A stretch of 64,000 nt of DNA. Origin: Hyphomicrobiales bacterium. Lineage in GTDB: Bacteria; Pseudomonadota; Alphaproteobacteria; Rhizobiales; Rhizobiaceae. The notes under the pieces were generated by a model that was not told where the DNA came from, ran no database searches, and saw nothing but the letters and a program-made list of their open reading frames with translations. This document shows, piece after piece, positions 44,110-53,764 of the stretch (position 1 is its first letter; every line of letters begins with the position of its first letter). The stretch is taken from contig UCGV01000002.1 in NCBI GenBank assembly GCA_900471925.1, positions 124,001 through 188,000 of the forward strand. The letters run 5' to 3'. The position numbers and the translations under genes were made by a program.

Positions 44110-44802
44110 ATGCCCACGCTTTATCATCATCCCATGTCGTCCGCATCCCGCTTCGTCAGGCTCATTCTGGCGGAATACGGCTATCAGGCAGAGCTGATCG
44201 AGGAACAGATCTGGGAGAAGCGCCGTGACTTCCTGGCGCTCAATCCGGCCGGCACGTTGCCCGTCTATGTGGACGACAGCATGCGAGCGCTCTGCGGCGC
44301 GACCGTGATATCCGAATACCTTGACGAGACGCACGGCGTCTTGAAACGTGACCGCCGGCTGCTTGCCGAAGATCCATTCCAGCGCGCGGAAATCCGCCGC
44401 CTGACGGAATGGTTCATGCAGAAGATGGAAAACGACGTCACCAAGCCCTTGGCGCGCGAACGCGTCTACAAGCTGCAAATGACGGCGGATCAAGGTGGCG
44501 GCGCCCCGGATTCCAAGATCTTGCGCACGGCGCGCGCCAATATCCGCCAGCACATGCGCTATCTCACCTGGCTTGCCGGCTCGCGCCAATGGCTTGCCGG
44601 CGAGCGGATGAGCTATGCCGATCTTGCCGCGGCGGCCTCGATCTCCATTCTCGACTATCTCGGCGAGATCGACTGGTCGGAATCGCCGCTCGCCAAAGAC
44701 TGGTATCAGCGGCTGAAATCGCGCCCGTCCTTCCGTCCGTTGCTGACCGAGCGCGTGCGCGGCCTGACGCCGGTTTCCCATTACGCCGACCTGGATTTCT
44801 GA
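44110..44802 (+). CDS. Glutathione S-transferase-family protein
   Basis: A 230-residue GST: thioredoxin-fold N-terminus (TLYHHPMSSASRFVRLILAEYG), ALNPAGTLPVYVDD with the cis-Pro, and CGATVISEYLDETHG; then an all-helical C-terminal domain. It starts an operon with queG and an SDR gene. Substrate unknown. The 278-bp region upstream contains a 10-bp palindrome AGTCATGACT near 44040-44049 and no other gene. Confidence 0.9.
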   Translation: MPTLYHHPMSSASRFVRLILAEYGYQAELIEEQIWEKRRDFLALNPAGTLPVYVDDSMRALCGATVISEYLDETHGVLKRDRRLLAEDPFQRAEIRRLTEWFMQKMENDVTKPLARERVYKLQMTADQGGGAPDSKILRTARANIRQHMRYLTWLAGSRQWLAGERMSYADLAAAASISILDYLGEIDWSESPLAKDWYQRLKSRPSFRPLLTERVRGLTPVSHYADLDF

Positions 44803-44814
44803 CGAGGGCTTTCG

Positions 44815-45975
44815 ATGCCCGAAGCGAGAACCGAGGACATAAAAGAGCGCAAACGCCGCGACAATTTGACCGCCTTCCTGAAGGCGGAATCTGCCGCTCT
44901 TGGCTTCGATCTCTGTCGCATTACCCGTCCTGACGCCATTCCCGAAGCAAAGGAACGGCTTGGCGAGTTCATCGATGCCAGCCGGCACGGGACGATGGAA
45001 TGGATGGCGGAAACGCGCGAGCGGCGCGGCGATCCGCGCACGCTCTGGAGTGATGTACGCTCCATCGCCGTGTTCGGCCTCAATTATGGACCGGATGAAG
45101 ATCCGCGTGGCATTCTTGAACAAAGAGACAAGGCGGCGATCTCCGTCTATGCCCGTAACCGCGATTATCACGACGTCATCAAGGGCCGGCTAAAGGAAAT
45201 CGCCACGCGCTTTGCGGCACAAGCCGGCGCCGATGTGAAGGTCTTCGTCGATACCGCTCCCGTCATGGAAAAGCCGCTAGCGGCAGCTGCGGGTCTAGGC
45301 TGGCAGGGAAAACACACCAATCTCGTCAGCCGCGAACACGGTTCCTGGCTTTTCCTGGGATCGATGTTCACGACAGCGGATCTCAATATCGATGAGCCGG
45401 AGAAAGATCATTGCGGTTCATGTCGGGCCTGCCTCGACGCCTGTCCTACGTCTGCCTTTCCGGCGCCCTACCAGATCGATGCGCGCCGCTGCATTTCCTA
45501 TCTGACGATCGAGCACAAGGGGCCGATCGATCCCGCCTTCCGACCGCTGATCGGCAACCGCATCTATGGCTGCGATGACTGCCTGGCCGCCTGCCCCTGG
45601 AACAAGTTTGCCAGCGAGGCCTCGGAAATGAAGCTGAAGGCACGTGAGGATCTGAAGGAACCTTCCATCGCCTTTCTGTTGACGCTCGACGATCCTACTT
45701 TCCGAAGCTTCTTCAGCGGTTCACCGGTCAAACGCATCGGCCGCGACCGTTTCGTCCGCAATGTTCTGATCGCTGCCGGCAATTCCGGTGAACGAGGGCT
45801 GATCGAACAATGCCGGACGCTCGCCGCCGACGCCTCGCCCGTCGTGCGCGGCATGACGGTGTGGGCGCTGTCGCGGCTCATGGAGGCTGGCGAATTCGAA
45901 GCCTTTGCCGCACAAAGGGACAGTGAGTCGGACGAAGACGTCCGCAATGAATGGCGATTGGCGGGAGTGAGCTGA
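44815..45975 (+). CDS. queG: Epoxyqueuosine reductase
   Basis: A 386-residue cobalamin-dependent reductase performing the last step of queuosine synthesis in tRNA. Two [4Fe-4S] clusters: CGSCRACLDACPTSAF and CDDCLAACPWNKF. Begins 12 bases after the GST gene and overlaps the next gene by one base (TGATG). A C-terminal HEAT-like repeat region is present. Confidence 0.95.
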   Translation: MPEARTEDIKERKRRDNLTAFLKAESAALGFDLCRITRPDAIPEAKERLGEFIDASRHGTMEWMAETRERRGDPRTLWSDVRSIAVFGLNYGPDEDPRGILEQRDKAAISVYARNRDYHDVIKGRLKEIATRFAAQAGADVKVFVDTAPVMEKPLAAAAGLGWQGKHTNLVSREHGSWLFLGSMFTTADLNIDEPEKDHCGSCRACLDACPTSAFPAPYQIDARRCISYLTIEHKGPIDPAFRPLIGNRIYGCDDCLAACPWNKFASEASEMKLKAREDLKEPSIAFLLTLDDPTFRSFFSGSPVKRIGRDRFVRNVLIAAGNSGERGLIEQCRTLAADASPVVRGMTVWALSRLMEAGEFEAFAAQRDSESDEDVRNEWRLAGVS

Positions 45976-46847
45976 TGCATGTGATGATCTTTGGCTGCGG
46001 TTATTCCGGCAAGGCAATTGCCACATCATTCAGCGAAAGCGGCATACGCGTCTCCGGCACGACCCGCTCGGAGGAGAAGGCCGAAGAGCTGCGGCAGGCA
46101 GGGATAGAAACATTCATCTTCGATGGCGAGACGCTGAGCGAAGAATTGCGGGCAGCCATGGCCAGCGCCACCCATCTCGTACAGTCTATCGCTCCGCGGG
46201 ACACAGACCCGCTGCTGACCCTGCTTGGCGATGACGGTAGAGCGCTTCTCCCAAACATAAAGTGGATCGGCTATCTCTCCACTGTGGGCGTCTATGGCGA
46301 TCACAAGGGCGCCTGGATAACGGAGGAGGCGCCTTGCGTGCCGGTCTCCGGCCGCTCGAAGGAGCGGCTTGATGCCGAGGAGGGCTGGCTTGCCCTCGGG
46401 CGCGCCCGCAGCGTGCCGGCCGCCATCCTGCGACTTTCCGGAATTTACGGTCCTGGGCGCAATGCCTTCGTCAATCTGGATCGCGGCTCGGCGCGCCGCA
46501 TCATCAAGAAGGACCAGGTCTTCAACCGTATCCGCGTCGAGGATATCGGCGCCTCGACCCGCTTCCTGAGTGAAAACGGACTGGGCGGTATCTATAATAT
46601 TACCGACGACCAGCCCGGCCCGCCGCAGGATGTCATCGTCGAGGCAGCGCGCCTGATGGGTGTCGAACCACCGCCGGAACAGCCGTTCGAAGCGGCCGAG
46701 ATGACGCCGATGGCCCGCTCCTTCTACGGCGAGAACAAGCGCGTTTCGAATGCCAAATTGAAGACTGCGGGCTTCCGATTTTCCTTCCCGAATTACCCTA
46801 TGTCACTCGCGCAACTCTGGCAGGACGGGCGCTGGAAGAGGTATTGA
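45975..46847 (+). CDS. NAD-dependent epimerase/dehydratase-like SDR
   Basis: A 290-residue extended/atypical SDR: MHVMIFGCGYSGKAIATSF Rossmann start, YLSTVGVYGDHKGAWITEE, and LRLSGIYGPGRNAFVNL with the family's ending; related to YeeZ-like proteins. The ATG at 45975 shares a base with the queG stop, so translation is coupled. The frame upstream is queG shadow. Function not established. Confidence 0.88.
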   Translation: MHVMIFGCGYSGKAIATSFSESGIRVSGTTRSEEKAEELRQAGIETFIFDGETLSEELRAAMASATHLVQSIAPRDTDPLLTLLGDDGRALLPNIKWIGYLSTVGVYGDHKGAWITEEAPCVPVSGRSKERLDAEEGWLALGRARSVPAAILRLSGIYGPGRNAFVNLDRGSARRIIKKDQVFNRIRVEDIGASTRFLSENGLGGIYNITDDQPGPPQDVIVEAARLMGVEPPPEQPFEAAEMTPMARSFYGENKRVSNAKLKTAGFRFSFPNYPMSLAQLWQDGRWKRY

Positions 46848-47253
46848 AATACTTCCATGCGGGTGAGAGGATTATAATCCGGAAAGAGTAGGAATTTTCT
46901 ACTTTCTAATTTTCCTGAGCGGAATTTCGCTCCATATTATGGTTAACGGCCTCTAAATTTGCTCAAATGTGGCAGCAAATATGGCGTCATGAGCAAAAAT
47001 TTTTTGTGATTTCCGACAGCCATCAAATGTTTACCGTTTAACCGAAAAAATCGTTCGGATTTTAGCTGATTTCATTTGGTTTTTTCCACAATTCGCCAAA
47101 GCGGTGTCCTGCTACCGCAATGTTACAAAAATCACAAATATTACAGTTTGTAATATTCCGTGATCGCCCTTGGCACTTTTTCGCCACTTTTTGCCGGATT
47201 CAAGCCCCACCGCCTGCAAAGGCGTGAGTTCAATAGTTGAGGGACAATCCGTT
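46848..47253. other. 406-bp AT-rich intergenic region upstream of rlpA
   Basis: Distinctly AT-rich for this genome, with homopolymer A and T tracts and no convincing ORF. The main structure is the 21-bp palindrome at 47137-47157 (separate entry). A GANTC site lies within (near 47197-47201), a potential CcrM methylation target. No tRNA or terminator found. Confidence 0.5.
47137..47157. promoter_or_regulatory. 21-bp palindrome upstream of rlpA
   Basis: AATATTACA, GTT, TGTAATATT: a perfect 9-3-9 inverted repeat about 97 bases upstream of the rlpA start. Its size and symmetry fit a dimeric DNA-binding protein. The repressor or activator is unknown; AT-rich background makes chance more likely than for GC-rich repeats. 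Confidence 0.4.
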
Positions 47254-47616
47254 TTGAAGAAAATTTGCCGTTCTCTAATCACTACCGCAGCGATCGCAGC
47301 CTGTTCTTTCATCCTTCCGGCGGAAGGATTTGCTGCTAACGGATGTGGCGGTGCTTCGTGGTACGCACTTCGCTCCAAAACTGCTTCCGGGGAACGTATG
47401 AACCCGGCCATCTACACTGCCGCACATCGCTCTCTGGCATTCGGCACCAAGGTGAAGGTCACCAACCGCAACAACGGCCGCAGCGTCGTGGTTCGTATCA
47501 ATGATCGTGGTCCGTTCATCCGCGGTCGCGTACTCGACCTGTCACGCGCTGCCGCCCAGAATATCGGCATGGTGTCCTCCGGCACCGCGAAGGTTTGCTA
47601 CGAAGTCATCAGCTGA
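47254..47616 (+). CDS. rlpA: RlpA-like septal/cell-wall protein
   Basis: A 120-residue secreted double-psi beta-barrel protein. TTG start at 47254 with GAGGGA upstream gives the signal peptide [20 protein letters not shown], cleaved near the GFAA. RlpA core: [31 protein letters not shown] and [28 protein letters not shown], with the DRGPF and LDLS motifs. No SPOR domain, so it is a short form. It may cleave or bind naked glycan strands. Upstream in-frame codons are not used because they lack a signal peptide. Confidence 0.88.
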   Translation: MKKICRSLITTAAIAACSFILPAEGFAANGCGGASWYALRSKTASGERMNPAIYTAAHRSLAFGTKVKVTNRNNGRSVVVRINDRGPFIRGRVLDLSRAAAQNIGMVSSGTAKVCYEVIS

Positions 47617-47782
47617 GGCCTCGTCCTCCGCAAAATCCCTGCGCTGGATGCGGCGCTTGCTCTTGCCGTCAATCGCGGGTACCACGCGGTTGAGACTTGT
47701 AAACAATCCGCCCTGCCATCAGGCTTCCTGAGGTTTTTTCCGTGCGGATCGTTCACGAGCCAAGGCAACAGGAGAAGTTTGA

Positions 47783-49072
47783 ATGCGTTTGGGCGGCCGC
47801 CTCGAAGGGGCGATTTCGGTTCTGGCTGATATCGACGCCCGTAAAAGGCCCGTCGCCGATGCGTTGAAGGACTGGGGCCTCGCCCACCGTTTCGCCGGCT
47901 CCGGCGACCGGGCGGCGATCGGCAACATCGTCTATGACGCTTTGCGCATGCGGCTCTCCCACGCCTATCTGATGGACGACGACAGTGCCGTTGCCGTCGC
48001 GCACGCCGTCATGTTCCGCCAGTGGGGTTTTACGCCGGATACGCTGGCCGCCGAACTCGCCGACGACAAGTTCGCGCCGACACCGCTGTCGGCCGATGCG
48101 CTCGCCGCATTTACGAGCCGCTCTCTTTCCGACGCCGCCGCTCATGTGCAGGGCGATATTCCCGAATGGGTTCAATCCTCCTTCGAACAGGCTTTCGGAG
48201 ACGACTGGCTTTCCGAGGCACAGGCGCTTGCCGGGCGCCCGACACTCGATCTGCGTGTCAATATCCTAAAGGCCACCCGCGAAAAGGCAGTCAAGGCGCT
48301 GGAACGCGCCGGAGCGAACGAGGCGAAGATCGCACGATATGGCATCCGGATTGCCGCCGGTGAAGGTGCCTCACGTCTTCCTAACGTCACGGCCGAGCTT
48401 TCGTTCCAGAAAGGCTGGTTCGAAGTTCAGGACGAGGGATCGCAGATCGTCGCCGATCTGGTGCTTCCGAAAGACGGCGAGCAGGTGCTGGACTATTGCG
48501 CCGGCGGTGGCGGCAAGACGCTCGCCATGGCAGCCGCCATGCACAACAAGGGGCAGGTTCATGCCTATGATGCCGACCGAAAGCGACTTGCGCCGATCAT
48601 CGAACGGCTGAAGCGCGCCGGCACACGCAACGTGCAGGTTCATGACGACGCCAAGGGTCTGTCCGGCCTGCGCGAGCGCTGTGACAAGGTTCTGGTCGAT
48701 GCGCCCTGCACGGGTACCGGTACGTGGCGCCGCCGCCCGGACACCAAATGGCGCCTGACGGCCAAGAATCTTGACGAGCGTACCGCTCAGCAGCAGGACG
48801 CGCTGAAACAGGCAAGCAGCTTCGTGCGCCGGGGCGGCGAGTTGATCTATGTGACCTGCTCGGTACTGCCGCAGGAAAATGAAGAACAGGTCCGCCGCTT
48901 TGCGGCCGAAAACGGCGATTTCGAGATCGTCAGCGCGCTGCCGGCCTGGGACAGCCTCTACGGCAAATCCGGAACGCGCCCGCGCTCTTCGGATGGCAAG
49001 ACAATCACGCTGACGCCAGCCTCGACGGATACGGACGGCTTCTTCTTCTGCCGCCTTCAGCGGAAAGGCTGA
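47783..49072 (+). CDS. RsmB/NOL1-family RNA (m5C) methyltransferase
   Basis: A 429-residue SAM-dependent RNA cytosine-5 methyltransferase of the RsmB/Sun/NOP2 group. N-terminal NusB-like helices, then YCAGGGGKTLAMAAAM (SAM motif), VDAPCTGTGTWRR and YVTCSVLPQENEEQV, which carry the two catalytic Cys. Target probably 16S rRNA or tRNA; not specified by sequence. It converges with the HPP gene three bases away. Confidence 0.92.
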   Translation: MRLGGRLEGAISVLADIDARKRPVADALKDWGLAHRFAGSGDRAAIGNIVYDALRMRLSHAYLMDDDSAVAVAHAVMFRQWGFTPDTLAAELADDKFAPTPLSADALAAFTSRSLSDAAAHVQGDIPEWVQSSFEQAFGDDWLSEAQALAGRPTLDLRVNILKATREKAVKALERAGANEAKIARYGIRIAAGEGASRLPNVTAELSFQKGWFEVQDEGSQIVADLVLPKDGEQVLDYCAGGGGKTLAMAAAMHNKGQVHAYDADRKRLAPIIERLKRAGTRNVQVHDDAKGLSGLRERCDKVLVDAPCTGTGTWRRRPDTKWRLTAKNLDERTAQQQDALKQASSFVRRGGELIYVTCSVLPQENEEQVRRFAAENGDFEIVSALPAWDSLYGKSGTRPRSSDGKTITLTPASTDTDGFFFCRLQRKG

Positions 49073-49075
49073 GCC

Positions 49076-49585
49076 TTACGGCGACGGCGCCCGCAGCGGA
49101 TATTGGTGCCGCGGCGGGATGAAGTGATGGATCACGGCGATCGCCACCAACAGAACGCCGCCGAGCAGCACGACCGCAAAGAGCGTCAGACCGCCGAGAT
49201 GCGACCCAAACGCGACTAGCGGTATGGCGCCGGCCGGCGGGTGGGTAATTCTCAGCGCCAACATGCCGGCAATGGCGATACCGACAGCGATTGCAGCAAC
49301 CCACCAGAGCCCCGGAAAGAAGAAGGCAGCCGCAGCCCCGACCGCAGCGGCAAGAATATAACCGCCGATGACATTGGCCGGCTGGGCAAGCGGGCTTTTC
49401 GGTTGGCCGAAAAGCAGCACCGCAGTCGCACCGAAAGGCGCGATCAGCAGCGGAATACCTGTCGTTACGGCAAGAGCGCCGACCGAAACCATGCCAATGA
49501 CGGCACCAATTCCGGACTTCAGATGGGCATGCAACGCGCCCTTGGGCTCGTGGCGATGAAGGAAATGTCTGATGTGATGACGCAT
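49076..49585 (-). CDS. HPP-family membrane protein
   Basis: A 169-residue protein with four hydrophobic helices and the HPP motif in LRITHPPAGAIPLVAFG. His-rich cytoplasmic N-terminus (HHIRHFLHRHEPKG). HPP proteins in cyanobacteria and plants transport nitrite; role here not known. It ends next to the RsmB-like gene. Confidence 0.88.
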   Translation of the reverse strand: MRHHIRHFLHRHEPKGALHAHLKSGIGAVIGMVSVGALAVTTGIPLLIAPFGATAVLLFGQPKSPLAQPANVIGGYILAAAVGAAAAFFFPGLWWVAAIAVGIAIAGMLALRITHPPAGAIPLVAFGSHLGGLTLFAVVLLGGVLLVAIAVIHHFIPPRHQYPLRAPSP

Positions 49586-49707
49586 GGAGGCGGGTCAGCC
49601 GAAAGATTGAGCAAGTTGCGCATTCAATAGCGCGTGTCATGCCGAATTTTCAAGCAAATGCATTTCAAACAGACAGGCCTGCGACAGAAAACCGTCCTTA
49701 AAACCAT

Positions 49708-49723
49708 TCCAAACTAGAGTGTT
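49708..49723. promoter_or_regulatory. Short inverted repeat upstream of imelysin operon
   Basis: CAAAC, six bases, GTTTG: a 5-6-5 inverted repeat about 70 bases before the first imelysin ATG. It may be an operator for iron control, but does not match Fur, Irr or RirA consensus sequences well by eye. Confidence 0.25.
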
Positions 49724-49793
49724 TGACACCAGTTTGCTTTTGCGCGAAGAGACGATGCCGGATTCAGACGGAAATCCGTCACAGGAGAGGACC

Positions 49794-51071
49794 ATGAAGC
49801 TCAACCGCACATTCCGCGCAGCTGCGCTGGCGATCGCCCCCGCCGCCCTGCTCGCCCTTCCCGCATATGCGGCACCCGACGCAGCCGCTGTCGTGAAGCA
49901 TTATGCCGAAGTCGCCCATGCCAAATACGAGGACTCGCTGACGACCGCCAAGGCGCTCGACGTGGCCATCGATGCATTTCTGAAGACCCCCAACGACACG
50001 ACGCTGAAGGCCGCCAAGGATGCCTGGATCAAGGCCCGCGTTCCCTATCAGCAGACCGAAGTCTATCGCTTCGGCAATTCGATCGTCGACGACTGGGAAG
50101 GCAAGGTCAACGCGTGGCCGCTCGACGAAGGCCTGATCGACTATGTTGACCCGTCCTACGGCACGGAAAGCGATGAGAACTCGCTCTACGTCGCCAACGT
50201 CATTGCGAACAAGACGATCAAGATCGACGGCAAGGATGTGGATGCTTCCAAGCTGACGCCGGAATTCCTCTCCGGTACGCTGGCCGAAGCCGGCGGCATC
50301 GAAGCCAACGTCGCGACCGGCTATCATGCCATCGAATTCCTGCTCTGGGGCCAGGATCTGCACGGCACGGGACCAGGCGCGGGCGAACGTCCGGCCAGCG
50401 ATTACGACCTCAAGAATTGCACACACGGCAATTGCGACCGCCGCGCCGAATATCTGAAGTCGGCCTCCACGCTGCTCGTTTCCGATCTGCAGGAAATGAC
50501 CAACGACTGGGCAGCTGATGGCGAAGCCACCAAGCATGTCGAAGCTGATCCGAAGGCTGGCCTCGTCGCCATCCTGACGGGCATGGGTTCGCTCTCCTAC
50601 GGCGAACTCGCGGGCGAGCGCATGAAGCTTGGCCTGCTGCTGCACGATCCGGAAGAAGAGCATGATTGCTTCTCCGACAATACCTACAACTCGCACCTGA
50701 ACGATGCGATCGGTATCGCTGCTGCCTATTCGGGTAACTACACCCGCGTCGACGGCACCAAGATGACCGGCCCGTCGCTGCACGACCTCGTTGCGGCCAA
50801 GGACAAGTCTCTCGATGCCGAGATGACCGGCAAGCTCAACAAGACGCTCGACGCCATGCACGCCATGGCCAAGCGCGGCGAGACGGTCGAGAAGTACGAC
50901 CAGATGATTGGTGAAGGCAACAAGGAAGGCAATGCTGTCGTCCAGGCCGCAATCGACGGTCTCATCGACCAGACGAAGTCGGTCCAGCGCGTTATTGCCG
51001 CACTCGACCTCGGCACCGTCGAGCTTGAAGGTTCCGACAGCCTGGATAATCCTAACGCTGTCTTCAAATAA
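49794..51071 (+). CDS. Imelysin-family periplasmic protein
   Basis: A 425-residue imelysin/IrpA-like protein. Signal peptide at residues 1-27 (KLNRTFRAAALAIAPAALLA, cut after AYA). The family metal motif GxHxxE is intact as GYHAIE at 176-181. ATG at 49794 with AGGAGAGG upstream is preferred over codons 75 bases earlier. First gene of a four-gene operon with a di-haem protein, a second imelysin and DUF1513. In Pseudomonas a similar operon is iron-regulated, so iron or haem-linked uptake is the best guess. Confidence 0.9.
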   Translation: MKLNRTFRAAALAIAPAALLALPAYAAPDAAAVVKHYAEVAHAKYEDSLTTAKALDVAIDAFLKTPNDTTLKAAKDAWIKARVPYQQTEVYRFGNSIVDDWEGKVNAWPLDEGLIDYVDPSYGTESDENSLYVANVIANKTIKIDGKDVDASKLTPEFLSGTLAEAGGIEANVATGYHAIEFLLWGQDLHGTGPGAGERPASDYDLKNCTHGNCDRRAEYLKSASTLLVSDLQEMTNDWAADGEATKHVEADPKAGLVAILTGMGSLSYGELAGERMKLGLLLHDPEEEHDCFSDNTYNSHLNDAIGIAAAYSGNYTRVDGTKMTGPSLHDLVAAKDKSLDAEMTGKLNKTLDAMHAMAKRGETVEKYDQMIGEGNKEGNAVVQAAIDGLIDQTKSVQRVIAALDLGTVELEGSDSLDNPNAVFK

Positions 51072-51080
51072 GCAAAAAGG

Positions 51081-51108
51081 CGGGCCGCTCCGACACAGGT
51101 GCGGCCCG
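51081..51108 (+). other. Hairpin between imelysin and di-haem genes
   Basis: CGGGCCGC, 12 bases, GCGGCCCG: a perfect 8-bp GC stem in the 47-bp gap. It lacks a T-run, so it may attenuate or stabilise the mRNA, giving more product of the first gene than of the rest. Confidence 0.45.
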
Positions 51109-51118
51109 AACCCTTGAA

Positions 51119-52657
51119 ATGTCGCATCGTCAGGCCCGCCGTGTTTTCGTCAGCGCAGCTTTCTGCGCCTTGCTTGCCGGGCTGCCCGTCGCCATTGCCG
51201 GCGCCTTCGATCTTCCGACCAGACGAACCGACCTCTCCGATACAGACCTGAAGCGCGTCGCCGATATTACCAGACAGACCGGCGATTTCAGCAAGGCCGA
51301 GGCTTACGAGGCCATGCAGGCGGGTGCGGCAACCTCCATCGATCCGGTTACCGAAGATAGTTTCTCGCATATCTCGGCCAATATCCCCTTCGAGGAAGAG
51401 CAGAATTTCCGGCTTGGGAATGCGCTCTTCCGTAAGCTCTGGGTTTCGGCTCCCTCTTCGACACAGGCTTCCGACGGGCTTGGCCCGCTCTTCAATGCGC
51501 GCTCCTGCATGAGCTGCCACGCCAACGACGGTCGCGGCAAACCACCGGAAGGCGGCCCGAGCGCCACGTCCATGGTTCTGCGCGTCGCCCGAGCGGCAAA
51601 AACGCTAGAAGAGGAAAAAGTGATCGCCGACGCCAGTGTCGTCAATTTCCCCGATCCGGTTTACGGTCACCAGCTTCAGGATCTCGCCGTGCCCGGACTC
51701 GCCGCCGAAGGCAAGGTCGCCGTCACCTATAGCGAAGAGACTGTCACGCTTAATGGCGGCGAAACGGTAAGCCTGCGCAGACCCGGCTACTCCGTCAAAG
51801 ACCTCGCTTACGGTCCGCTCGATCCCGGCACAACGATCTCGGCGCGTGTTGCGCCTGCGATGATCGGGCTCGGCCTGATCCAGGCGATTCCCGAGGCCGA
51901 TATTCTAGCCCATGCCGACCCTGACGATCTCAACCACGACGGCATCTCCGGCAAGGCGGCGATCGTGCGCGACCACCGCACCGGCCAGATCGCGCTCGGC
52001 CGTTTCGGCTGGAAGGCGCAGAATGCAACGGTGCGTGATCAAAGTGCTGATGCCTTTTCGACTGATATCGGCATTTCGACGCCGGACGCGCCGGACGCCC
52101 ACGGCGACTGCACCAAGGCTGAGACAAAGTGCCTCGTCATGCCGACAGGGGTACAAAAGCGGCTGGGCAACGAGGAGGCGCCCGGCCCGGTGCTCGACCT
52201 CGTCACCTTCTATTCGGAAAATCTCGCGGTACCGGCACGTCGTAAGGCGAGCTTTACCGAGACGCTACGCGGGAAGCAGCTTTTCTACGAATCAGGCTGC
52301 ATTTCCTGCCATGTCCCGAAGTTCGTTACCCGTCGGGACAGCACTGAGAAGGCCCAATCCTTCCAGCTTATCTGGCCCTATTCCGACTTCCTGCTGCACG
52401 ACATGGGCGACGGCCTTGCCGATGGACAGCAAGTAGGACTTGCAAGCGGTCGTGAATGGCGCACGCCACCGCTATGGGGTATAGGACTGACCCGGACTGT
52501 CAGCGGACACAGCTTCTTCCTGCATGACGGCCGCGCCAGAAACCTCACCGAGGCAATCCTCTGGCATGGCGGCGAAGCAGAAAACGCCCGTAACGCATTC
52601 TCCTCTCTGTCAAAAGACGATAGAGAGGCCCTGATTACATTCCTGGAGTCACTTTGA
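51119..52657 (+). CDS. Di-haem oxidoreductase-family c-type cytochrome
   Basis: A 512-residue periplasmic protein with two c-haem sites, CMSCH at 130-134 and CISCH at 394-398, of the di-haem thiol-oxidoreductase/cytochrome-c-peroxidase-like family. A signal sequence is at the N-terminus (RRVFVSAAFCALLAGLP, cleavage near AGA). ATG has no clear ribosome site but follows a hairpin. Overlaps the next imelysin gene by one base (TGATG). May oxidise iron or electron donors for the neighbouring imelysins. Confidence 0.9.
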   Translation: MSHRQARRVFVSAAFCALLAGLPVAIAGAFDLPTRRTDLSDTDLKRVADITRQTGDFSKAEAYEAMQAGAATSIDPVTEDSFSHISANIPFEEEQNFRLGNALFRKLWVSAPSSTQASDGLGPLFNARSCMSCHANDGRGKPPEGGPSATSMVLRVARAAKTLEEEKVIADASVVNFPDPVYGHQLQDLAVPGLAAEGKVAVTYSEETVTLNGGETVSLRRPGYSVKDLAYGPLDPGTTISARVAPAMIGLGLIQAIPEADILAHADPDDLNHDGISGKAAIVRDHRTGQIALGRFGWKAQNATVRDQSADAFSTDIGISTPDAPDAHGDCTKAETKCLVMPTGVQKRLGNEEAPGPVLDLVTFYSENLAVPARRKASFTETLRGKQLFYESGCISCHVPKFVTRRDSTEKAQSFQLIWPYSDFLLHDMGDGLADGQQVGLASGREWRTPPLWGIGLTRTVSGHSFFLHDGRARNLTEAILWHGGEAENARNAFSSLSKDDREALITFLESL

Positions 52658-53760
52658 TGCGCCCCTGGCACACCCTGCTCTGCCTCGCCCTGACCGGTCT
52701 TGCCACATCGGCGGCCGCCCAGAGCGCCGCACCACCCGCGACGGGGCTTAACGAGGACGCAGTGCCCTCGGTCATGCAGCGCGCAGTCGATGACGTCATC
52801 CGTCCCGGCTACCGCAATATGCAGCAATCGTCCGCGCGCCTGACGACGGCGATGAACGATCTCTGCGCGTCCGGCACGCAGCAGACACTCGACCGCGCCG
52901 AGTCTGCCTTCGACGATACGATCCGTTACTGGTCGACCATCGAGATCGTGCAGACCGGACCTGTCATCCAGGACAATCTCTTCGAGCACATCCTCTTTTA
53001 TCCTGACCGCAAGGGCGTCGGCCTCAAGCAGGTGCAGGCACTGATCGCCAAGGCCGATCCGAAGGATGCAACCGTCGATGCCATTGCCGGAAAGAGTGTC
53101 GCCCTGCAGGGCCTGACGGCGCTTGAATATGTGCTTTACGGCAACGGTTCCGATGACCTCATCAACCAGAAGGGCGGCTTCCGCTGCCTCTACGGCCAGG
53201 CCGTCGCCGGCAATATCCAGCGCGAAGCGGGCGAAGTGGTCGCTGCCTGGGAAAAACCCGACGGCGTGCAGGCGAGCTGGAAACATCCCGGCCCGCAGAG
53301 CGACGATTTCATGGACAACAAGGAAGCCGTCACCGCATTGCTCGGCATCCTCGTCCACGGGGCCGAAAATGTCCGCGACCAGCGGCTGGAGCAATTCTAC
53401 AAGGGCAAGGATACGCCCGCCCGCCCGCGTATGGCGATTTACTGGCGCTCCAAGAACACCTGGAAGTCGATGGCGGCCAATCTCGAGGGCATCCGCACCA
53501 TGTGGCAGAAAGCCGGAATGGCCGAGCTGTTGCCGCCGGAAAAGAAGCCGGTTGCCGATGCGATCGACGCCAAACTGAAGACGATCATCGACAGCGTCTC
53601 GAAGCTCAATCCTGACATCGAGGTCGCCACCAGCGATACGGAGAAGGCCAAGCTCGATACGCTGCTTGCAGAAAGCCGCGACCTCATCACGACGATCAGC
53701 GACCAGTACGGCGCAGCGATCGGCCTTTCGGCCGGCTTCTCCTTCTCGGACGGAGATTAA
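52657..53760 (+). CDS. Imelysin-family protein with altered metal motif
   Basis: A 367-residue periplasmic imelysin. Signal peptide RPWHTLLCLALTGLATSAAA at the start. The site equivalent to GxHxxE reads GLTALE (152-157), so the metal-binding His is Thr. The general fold remains recognisable (ALEYVLYGNG). It overlaps the di-haem gene at TGATG and is four bases before the DUF1513 gene. It may bind a partner rather than a metal. Confidence 0.85.
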   Translation: MRPWHTLLCLALTGLATSAAAQSAAPPATGLNEDAVPSVMQRAVDDVIRPGYRNMQQSSARLTTAMNDLCASGTQQTLDRAESAFDDTIRYWSTIEIVQTGPVIQDNLFEHILFYPDRKGVGLKQVQALIAKADPKDATVDAIAGKSVALQGLTALEYVLYGNGSDDLINQKGGFRCLYGQAVAGNIQREAGEVVAAWEKPDGVQASWKHPGPQSDDFMDNKEAVTALLGILVHGAENVRDQRLEQFYKGKDTPARPRMAIYWRSKNTWKSMAANLEGIRTMWQKAGMAELLPPEKKPVADAIDAKLKTIIDSVSKLNPDIEVATSDTEKAKLDTLLAESRDLITTISDQYGAAIGLSAGFSFSDGD

Positions 53761-53764
53761 GGCG

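Noticed and set aside
46848..47253. tRNA or sRNA gene in the AT-rich gap
   Set aside because: No cloverleaf, no terminator at the right place and no consensus promoter could be seen.
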